The notes under the pieces are model-generated. The model worked only from the letters and a program-made list of their open reading frames with translations, searched no databases and was not told the origin of the DNA. Shown here piece after piece: positions 56,425-64,000 of a stretch of DNA of 64,000 nt. Source of the DNA: Salvator merianae (taxonomy: Eukaryota > Chordata > Lepidosauria > Squamata > Teiidae); contig QVOM02000115.1 in the NCBI GenBank assembly GCA_003586115.2, positions 2,931,973 through 2,995,972 of the forward strand, written 5' to 3'. How positions within the stretch are numbered: the first letter of the stretch is position 1; each line of letters begins with the position of its first letter. A program made the translations under genes and the position numbers.

Positions 56425-57197
56425 AGGTAAAAGCTGCATGAACTTTGTGATAAACAAATCTGCTTGTTGTAATCTCATGAATGGAGTATATGGAGACATT
56501 CCTGTATTTCCAACTCCACTAGTTGGTTTAGCTTAGGAGACTCGGTACTAAGAATACCCCAGTTTATGAGAACTTTGCAAGGAAAACTGATATTATGTGT
56601 ACAAATCCTCTGTATAGGGATCTTCTTCCTTAACTACTAAAGAGCTATTACTTTTTGAAGATATATATTCTGTTCTGATCTGTATATTCTTTACAAAACT
56701 GCCAGTCACACAGTGTGCCCAAAAGGGCTCACACGCAAGTTGCACAGAATGTAGTCTTACTTGAGTCACGGAGTGAGGAATTCTGAAAAGCAGAAGCAAT
56801 CACAAAAGCTATGACACGAGTAGCAAAACTATGCTTACTTTGTATTTCTGTTTGCCATGGTTTTTGGGAGATAGCAAACGAGTGCCTTTAAACTAATGCA
56901 ACAGAGCAGGCTAAATGAAATGAAAGAAGCTTACATTGGAAATCTGCACACTTCAAAGTTGTATCAGATCAGTAAGATTGTTCCAATGTGTAGTATGCGC
57001 ATTTCAGTGCTTTAGCATTCATTACTTTAAATACCATTTATGCAGATATAGGGTTTTCTTGAATATACCATAAAATAGATTCCAGTACTGTATATACTAT
57101 GTCCAAAATATGTTTTGCTAATTCTTGATAGATGGGCCATGTTTCTCTTACAAGATGCATCCTTTGATTTTCCTGACCTGAATTTGGAAAAATTTAA

Positions 57198-57203
57198 AAT
57201 AAA
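57198..57203 (+). terminator. Candidate RFTN2 polyadenylation signal (distal)
   Basis: AATAAA on the plus strand about 1.56 kb after the stop, followed within 40 bases by a TTTCAGTTGTTTT U/GU-rich stretch, as expected for a downstream element. Confidence 0.4.
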
Positions 57204-60200
57204 ATATTCAGTAGCCTTTCAGTTGTTTTAAAATTTGTGTCTCACAAATCTGCCACTTAAACAGCTTCTGTAAATCTGCTCACACATCTATTCTCATATG
57301 AAAAGAAAAGGCATTGCTTTTTCCTGCCTTGTTCTAGCTAGAGGAACTAAAGAATGTTTGTTAAAACCTTCAGCAGACAAGAAGATTATTTCTTTTTATC
57401 TTTCTATCAGGACTCCTTGATTTTCAGCCACTGGCGCCTTCATGAATTAACAACAGCCCATCCCAACTGTCTTAGTCTTCTTCTTCTTTTTTATTTTGTG
57501 ACATTAATACGTTTTCCTTGATAAGAACTCAGAAAATATTCCAACAGCTCTTCTGTTGTTTCCATCAGTCGTTTCTTTAGAAGAGAAGGATCTGGGATCC
57601 ACTGGATGTTGCTGGACTAAAATTCCTATTACACCTTACAAGGGGAATGGTGACCAGGGCTCACAGGAACTAAAGGACTACAATTTTAGCAAGTTCCCTG
57701 CTTTAGCAAGTTCCAGCCTTCCTCATGAAATCCTTCAGTTTGATGCATTCCTCTGTTCTAGTTACCTTCAAAGTTCTTTTACAAGTAGGTAACAGAAAGT
57801 TCACTGAAAAAATTATCTACAAAATGTGTTATGCTACTTTTAAAGAGATTGTTGCATTGACTAATAAATCACAAGCCTTGACGACTGTGCACTGAGGCTA
57901 TTTGGGCACAGGGCAGGCTAAAAACCAAGTACTTTTAACTAACAACAGGTTCCATACACTTACAGCACTGCAAGCCATTTTTTGATTTTGCTATTTATAG
58001 TGCAATTTACCCCAAGCCAAAAGCACACTTATGTTAGATTCTCATGGCAAGGAGTTCCCTAGATAACAAGGAAAAGATGGGAAAATAGTAGACTCTGTCT
58101 CACAAATGTAAGTTAACAATCTAATCTTTTAGCACTGACAAGGAGTAGTTCAGCTTTATTCTTCCAAAACAAAAGAAAATTTCAAAATACTAAATATCAA
58201 AAATAACTCAAATTCTACTTGCTGATATGCAGCACTTTTCTACTTATATACAATGGTCCAGGTCTGTGACTTTCATGTAGAATTTCTCACTATACTAAAC
58301 AGTAGAAATTTAAGGTGCAGAAGCAATTAAGTACAAAGTCTTAGCAATCCCTTCTGTAGCTGCCAAAACTATGGAAAGACTGTTTTTCTTCTTATAGTTT
58401 TTTCTTGAAAAATGAAGATTTCTCTGACAAGAGGTACAACTGCTGCAAATGTACAGGTAAAGTAACCACATTCAGATATCTTTCCATGTTTTTATGCTAT
58501 ATGCTTTTGCTGTAGATCTCCAGTTAACAATATTTATATCCTTCACACCAAGGAAACAGCCATGCTTTAACATGTTTTGGATATAGATAAGGAAGAGGTT
58601 CCTTATCTCTCAAGATAATTTAAAAGTGAAAAGCATTTAGTAAAATAGACTGGTATGGAAAAGAAAAAAATTTAATCGCAACCTCTACTTTTTACAATGC
58701 AATTCAAAAGACAAACATAGCTCTGTTTCCCTATAATGCAGAATGTGAGTTAAATCCTCAAATATATTTACCATACAAAGTCAATAGTTCACTTAAGCTT
58801 ACTGAAGTTTTACAGTATCAGGCAGGCACATGTGCACACACATAATCAGAGGTACTCAAGTCAACAGCATTAAGGAAATGTACAAGCAGTGTCCTATTTA
58901 TGCCATTACTCAACTTTGTTCTTATGAAGTCAAGTTTACAGTGCAGCAGAACTGGAATTCTTTGCTAAAAAGCTGTTTCAGAGGCATGTACTAGAGTGAC
59001 GAGATGTGTTAAAATTTTATTGCATATTATAGCCTCAAGCACCACACATTTTCACAGAAATGCTTAATGGCATCTTTCATTTTCCAGCAGAGGAAGACTA
59101 TGCTGAAGCAGTCAATTCTGACAACATATCCTGCTCACTCTGAATTGCAATTCCTCAGCCACATGCTTTGGGGCATCAGAGCTACACTGCCCAAGGTAAG
59201 CTTTAAATGTGGGCACAGTTGACAGAGCTGCTGTTGCTTAAAACACATCTGACATGATGACCCTGTTGACCATTAAAACCATTTTAAAAAAACAGAAAAT
59301 AAGAGCAGCCAGACCTGCGTAATTGTGCTGAAAATGTTCCAGCATAGTCTTCTTGAAACATATGCAACATGCACAGCCCCACTAAAAGGGAAAGGAGCTT
59401 ATACCACACCTACTAATGACACAACTTCTTCTAGCCCCTTACTTTTAGATATCCTTTTTATATTAAGTTGACTATCCTGCTATTAGATGTATCCAATCTG
59501 TAATGTTTTATAGGTAATTAAGGCATGTTTACCATACAGTCTGAAACAATAACTATGTCTTAGGAAATAAATTTTGCTTCTTTCATTTTCAGTTAATGAG
59601 TCCAAAAGAAAGGAAATTAAACATCAGCTTGGCCAAATAAAGGCCAAAGTCCATTTCCAAAGATAAAAGGTCATAGTTTAACTTTTTAAACGTGAACCAA
59701 CTTTTAAAAAATTAACACATCCTATCAACTCCATTCGATCAAACAGTGCTTTTAAATTTCTGCATTCATGTATATCCAATGTAACAAAGCCTGCTTTACT
59801 CATATTTAAAAATATTTAATTCTACAGCATTCAAAATAGCTCAAACTCCATTAAGTAGTTCTCATTGAACCTTAGTGCTAATACAAACCTGTAATTGCTG
59901 TTTAAAGAAAATACATTTAAATTTGGAAAAATAAGGATGGAATTTAATTACTGGAACGTAAAGCAATTATGGGAAAAATATAGACAAAATTAAGTTGCAT
60001 GTACCATTATGGATGAGTTTCAAAATTCTGAGTATGTGGAACACTTCTGCTAGAAATGAGTTAGGTTCTTTTGGCACACTATGCTGTAGTGTAATATTGT
60101 TTAATGCGAGGTATAATCTGTAAGCAATTATAAATGTGCACAGGTATAAGCTACACGAATATGTCACTATAGGTAAGAGGAAACACAAATTGTTTTTATC

Positions 60201-60884
60201 CGCTAGTAAGAGTGCAAGTAGGGAAAGCGTGGAAAGGAATCTTCACCTTAAGGTGACTAAACTCAAGATCTTGCAAAAACCAAGCCTCCACTTGATACAG
60301 AACAGCAAGTCCAGAAAGAGAAAGAGAATAAACATTTGGCAGCATCACAAGTTGTCCTTTAGCTATTAATACTGTAATAACCAGTGTTTGGCTATACACA
60401 TAATACAACCATTTAGTGCTATATATGCGTACACCCCAAAAGCAAAAACATACAAATCAAAATAAGAGTGCTGTCTATGGAATATATCAAAGGTTAGAAT
60501 AAAATGGACTTGCAAGTTTCTGAAATCAGAGTGCCAGATCTAAGGCTAAGGTTCTAATCTCAACAGTACAAGAAGCTTCAGGTTTAAATGGGACTAAGTT
60601 TGAAGATTGTGATCCAATGATTGTTTAGCAGCAATTTTACAGAACTGTAACTTCTTTTATTAACAGGCAGTATAAACAGATAATTCTAATTTTATTTAAA
60701 AACCATGAGTGCCACACTGAGTATACAGCTCATGAATAACTTAAACCATATCCCATATTAAGAGGCAATGCACACAGCATACAAAAAGTATACTAAACAA
60801 AGCTCTAACAATACATGATTGAAGTTTCTAAAATGATATATACAGTACATAATGTTAATTACGTGTTCATTTCAGTCCTGATAA

Positions 60885-61016
60885 TCATGCCTCACTTTCT
60901 CCAGAAACTGAATTCTGCACCTCCTCTTCTAAAATTGGTACGATCAGGTTATCCTTGGACATCAAATTGTATTTCATCACAAATTTAGTAAACCGGTGAC
61001 ACAAGAAAGTTTCATT
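60885..61016 (-). CDS. MOB4: MOB4 last coding exon (43 residues and stop)
   Basis: The acceptor, read on the minus strand, is TCTTCAG|AAT. The peptide is [20 protein letters not shown], then [14 protein letters not shown], ending in SGESEA and TGA (60885-60887). The length and sequence match the MOB4 C terminus. The 3' UTR continues leftward. Confidence 0.97.
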   Translation of the reverse strand, partial: NETFLCHRFTKFVMKYNLMSKDNLIVPILEEEVQNSVSGESEA

Positions 61017-62184
61017 CTGAAGACAGAAAAGAAAAACCAAGTATATGTAAGAAAGAATCGATTATTCAAATTCACTAAGGTCATGTCATGTCATAATTTC
61101 CTACAAGCAGATTCTGGTGTAGAAACCATATAGAATGTAGGACAATATGTTGCTTGTTTTGGTCCACCAGGATGCACAGAAACTCTGGTATCAAAGTATC
61201 TATTGGCAACATGAAAGGAAGCAAAATAAGGCTAGTAAGCTACAACCCCTTCAAAGACATACAGGACAGGCTGAGTCAAGCAGAATTCTATGGAGTTAAT
61301 TGTACTACAGAAAGACACCATTGCTTGATACACAGAATGGATTAGCTAATACATGCAAATGTTGTTGTTGATATTATTATATATGCATTTACACCCCACC
61401 CTATATTGTAAGGTCTAAGGAATAGTCTACAAAGTATTTACATGAATATAATTAAGTCAGTGTTATACTTTTGAAAAACTAGGAAAAAATGCTTACAAAT
61501 CCCATGCAGTTGGACATCATAGACTCTTGACAGAGAAATGGGCTGAAGAGCCACAACATTATTCTTACACAAGTATTCATGACCTGATATTTGGCAAGTA
61601 CAATACAGTTACAACAAGAATTTAAAGGCTCATTATGTGATACTCCAAACACCAATTCCAACTATACTGTTTTAAGGAAGCTAAGAATGATACTCAGCAG
61701 AAACTCCTTAACAAATACAGGAATAAATGCTAGCATTAAAACAGACTGTTAAAAAGCACTATAACATCTAGTACAATACTGACACTTCATTCGCAGCATC
61801 CACTGAGATCAGGAAAGTGGATATGGAACTGTAGTCCTACTATTTCAGTACTTACTTCATATTCATCAAATATTTGACGATGATGAAAATACGCATGTGA
61901 AAATATTCTGTAAATCCTACGGCAGACTGATCCTAGTTTGGCTACAGAGGATTCCTTTATGCTAACCCTGTAAGCAGTAAAATATACACATTATAGGAAG
62001 ACCTTACTTTTATTGTTACAAAATACTTAAAAATCATTTACCTAAATTTGGAGAATGAATTGTGTATATTTTGAAAATGCGAGAGGATTTACTGAGTGCT
62101 TTACCTGCTGGGAAAATATTTATTGCTATTCAGAAGACATGCAGCTCCATCCAATGTGTGTCTTGTATAGTCAATTGCAGGACA
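60885..62184 (-). CDS. MOB4: MOB4 (phocein), 3' part: last three coding exons
   Basis: The joined exons 62184-62105, 61967-61856 and 61016-60885 (minus strand) encode 107 residues plus stop. All internal borders have GT/AG sites and matching phases. The product is the C-terminal half of MOB4/phocein, a Mob-family adaptor of the STRIPAK phosphatase-kinase complex that binds striatins. The Mob zinc site uses two Cys and two His. The His pair lies in FSHAYFHH here; the Cys pair lies in exons beyond the right edge. Compared with the usual 225 residues, the window covers about residues 119-225. It is essentially identical to what I know of vertebrate MOB4, as expected for this very conserved protein. 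Confidence 0.95.
61017..61855 (-). other. MOB4 intron (last)
   Basis: 839 bp. It contains a diverged L2-type 3' tail in antisense at about 61360-61440, with CACCCCACCCTATATTG. Otherwise single-copy-looking. Confidence 0.8.
61856..61967 (-). CDS. MOB4: MOB4 penultimate exon (37 residues plus split Arg)
   Basis: On the minus strand the acceptor is CTTACAG|G and the donor GAA|GTAAG. It encodes [20 protein letters not shown] and then [17 protein letters not shown]. The His residues of this segment are the expected second half of the Mob Cys2His2 zinc site, so this exon is essential for the fold. Confidence 0.97.
62105..62184 (-). CDS. MOB4: MOB4 upstream exon (26 residues plus two bases)
   Basis: On the minus strand the acceptor is TTTTTAG|TGT and the donor AGCAG|GTAAAG. 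It encodes [20 protein letters not shown] followed by NKYFPS, and the split Arg codon joins to the next exon. It starts in phase 0. The intron between this and the penultimate exon is only 137 bp. Confidence 0.97.
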
Positions 62185-64000
62185 CTAAAAAGCAAAATGC
62201 CAATGAATTCATGTTCCAAATGAATTTAAATACACAGTTATCAAACTTTTCTACAGGAATTAAAATATTTAGAGTGGGCTTTATACAACAATACTTTTAC
62301 TTGCAAAATTTTGGCAAGAGAGTTATAAATCCTACATGTGAGATTCCATGCCATGCCAGAGGATTTAGCAAGATTTCTCCTTCCTCTTTCCTCCTTCATT
62401 TTCTCTCTCTGAAGGGACTATATTCCCAGAGCAGAATTTTGAAATGCTAAGAGAACTAAGGAATAATTTCTGCCAATAAACCAGCTACACAAAAAGGACA
62501 ATACGAACAGGAAGTACACTGCATATCAGGCAGCATATCAGTTTGAAGTCCTAGAGTAAAATATTTTGTGTTGTACCGTCCAGCAGTTCAATATTATGAG
62601 CATGGACACTTGGAAGCAAGCCCTGTGGATTTTGACACAACTTGTATTTAAGCACACTTCAAGTACAAATTGTTACACCGAAGGAAAAAAAAAAAGCTCT
62701 GCTAACTTGCCAAGTAAAATTAGTCACTGCTGGAGTGGACTAAAAAAAAATGCAAATTTATGAGGAGTAAATTATTTAACTTAAATTAACTACCTTCAAC
62801 AAGGTTAAAAAATGATTCGAAGTATACTCCCCCCCCCCGGTCTAAAGGGGACTAGGCCTGCAGGGTCTGCTTGCTATCCTGCCCCCCCGCTTGCTATCCT
62901 GGCCCCCCTTGCTATCCTGGCCCTCTATGGTCACACGGAAAAGTAGTTAGCAATAGAACTCCCCCCTCTTTGCCACTCTCCTCCAAGAGTGGAGATGACA
63001 TCACCATGTCAATGACATCACCATGAGCCTTGCAGTGACCCTGTTGTTACCCTGTCTTTGGCCTTTGGCAAGCCTAAATGGGCCAGAATTTGTTTTTCTA
63101 TCCCAATCAGGCCTCCCAGGGGCCACAAAAAACACAGCAACCACAATATCTCTGCAAAATGTGTGACGAATTGGCCTCACCTCCTCCCAGCTGCAAGGAT
63201 GTTGTTAGGGGAAGCAGAGGGAAGGAAGAGACCAATGGAGAGAGGTGACTTCTGCCACCACTTCCACGGTCACTCTCACCCTCTCCTCACCAGGAATCCC
63301 ACCTTCCTCATCACCTTTTGGGGTGGATCATGTACGTCAGGCTTACATTTATCATCAGCGTAAAACAGAATTGTAGTATCTCTTGAGTACTTGCATTAAT
63401 TTTTACCACCCTGATGGACAAAGAATCTAATAACCATGTCATAATTTTCAGGACAGTCAAAACTGTGCCAGTACACAATATGTAATATCAGAGGTTTTCA
63501 CTGCTTTCTATGCTTTCCCACTCAGATGTTCAAGTGTCATAAATAATCTTTACAAATGCCTTCAGACAACCTAGGAGTAATCTTACATTGGCTCACTTAG
63601 CACATAGCTTGAACTCCACCCTGAACTCTATACATTAGGCTTGTGCCAAACCACAATTTGGCAAAGGTGAACTGCTTTCAGAGGCTCAGGACTGCTAAGT
63701 GCTTTACCCAACTAGCATCTATACATGAGTAAACAGTAGATGAGTGCTGCAGAAAATTGTGCAGAGAGCTCATCTGCTTTTTCCTTCACACAGCATCTGC
63801 CATTGTGTCTGCATTTGGGGACAGGGCCATAGAGAACCTCAACATGACGTGGTATGCAAGCACAATGCAGTCCAGCCACAAGTGTAGACGTAATAGTGCT
63901 GGCCATGCTGAGGAAAGAGCGGGCAGGTTTGCCACACAATTTCCACAGCACTCACTTCTCTGTATGTCTCTAGGTACCACGGAGAGGTCAGGCTTGTTGG
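62185..64000 (-). other. MOB4 intron continuing past the window edge
   Basis: At least 1.8 kb. No further MOB4 exon was found: the preceding exon, with the Cys pair, would encode a segment ending ...TPKE. The stretch holds a C-rich patch with a three-copy short tandem repeat (62870-62923) and a GC-richer block (about 62930-63360) of unknown origin. The remainder shows nothing recognisable. Confidence 0.75.
62870..62923. repeat. Three-copy minisatellite-like repeat
   Basis: CTTGCTATCCTG recurs at 62870, 62890 and 62908, each copy followed by a C run (CCCCCCCG, GCCCCC, GCCC). The periods are 20 and 18 bases. It is preceded by a poly-C tract at about 62829-62838. Confidence 0.85.

Larger units (their letters stand above)
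55640..60884. other. Convergent RFTN2/MOB4 3' region
   Basis: The 5.2 kb between the two stop codons has almost no recognisable repeat, apart from an old imperfect palindrome around 57617-57690. It should contain the RFTN2 3' UTR (rightward) and the MOB4 3' UTR (leftward). Candidate polyadenylation hexamers: AATAAA on + at 56419-56424 and 57198-57203; on - (seen as TTTATT) at 60691-60696, 60656-60661, 59016-59021 and 58155-58160. Which ones are used cannot be told from sequence. Confidence 0.6.

Noticed and set aside
1..64000. CRISPR array, operons, prophage or other microbial systems
   Set aside because: No regular spaced repeats, no dense coding and no ribosome-binding context are present. 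Spliced conserved vertebrate genes show this is animal nuclear DNA.

Overview
This window is vertebrate nuclear DNA, most likely from a squamate reptile (lizard or gecko-like). It has long introns with canonical GT/AG junctions. The repeat load mixes CR1, L2 and L1 LINE remnants, tRNA-headed SINEs of the kind common in lizards, and several hAT-like and PIF/Harbinger-like DNA elements. No prokaryotic-style gene, CRISPR array or rRNA is present, and most long open frames are chance or repeat-derived.

Two protein-coding genes can be read. RFTN2 (raftlin-2), on the + strand, appears complete for coding: nine exons from an ATG at 11857 to a TGA at 55637-55639. The exons join without any phase conflict into a 510-codon protein plus stop. 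The N terminus keeps the MGC start expected for dual lipid modification, and the C terminus ends in the characteristic acidic tail. MOB4 (phocein), on the - strand, is represented by its last three coding exons (62105-62184, 61856-61967, 60885-61016), about 107 residues; its 5' exons lie beyond the right edge. The two genes converge tail to tail, with about 5.2 kb between the stop codons. This gap has little recognisable repeat and probably holds both 3' UTRs. The arrangement matches what I recall of the mammalian RFTN2-MOB4 neighbourhood.

Layout: 1-11856 is upstream intergenic DNA dominated by a 3.94-kb hAT transposon copy (549-4492, with a near-perfect 8-bp target duplication and a broken transposase) and by smaller inverted-repeat elements. 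11857-55639 is RFTN2; its introns carry CR1/L2/L1 fragments, SINEs and MITEs, and intron 7 is the largest (15.8 kb). 55640-60884 is the convergent 3' region. 60885-64000 is the 3' part of MOB4.

I found no new biochemical system. The most interesting signals are the transposon structures: a hAT copy and a MITE whose termini resemble each other, a CpG-dense 665-bp Harbinger-like element in RFTN2 intron 3, a foldback element 1.4 kb upstream of the RFTN2 start codon, and a CR1 tail inserted inside an older L2. All family names come from recognising conserved motifs by eye; no database search was run.
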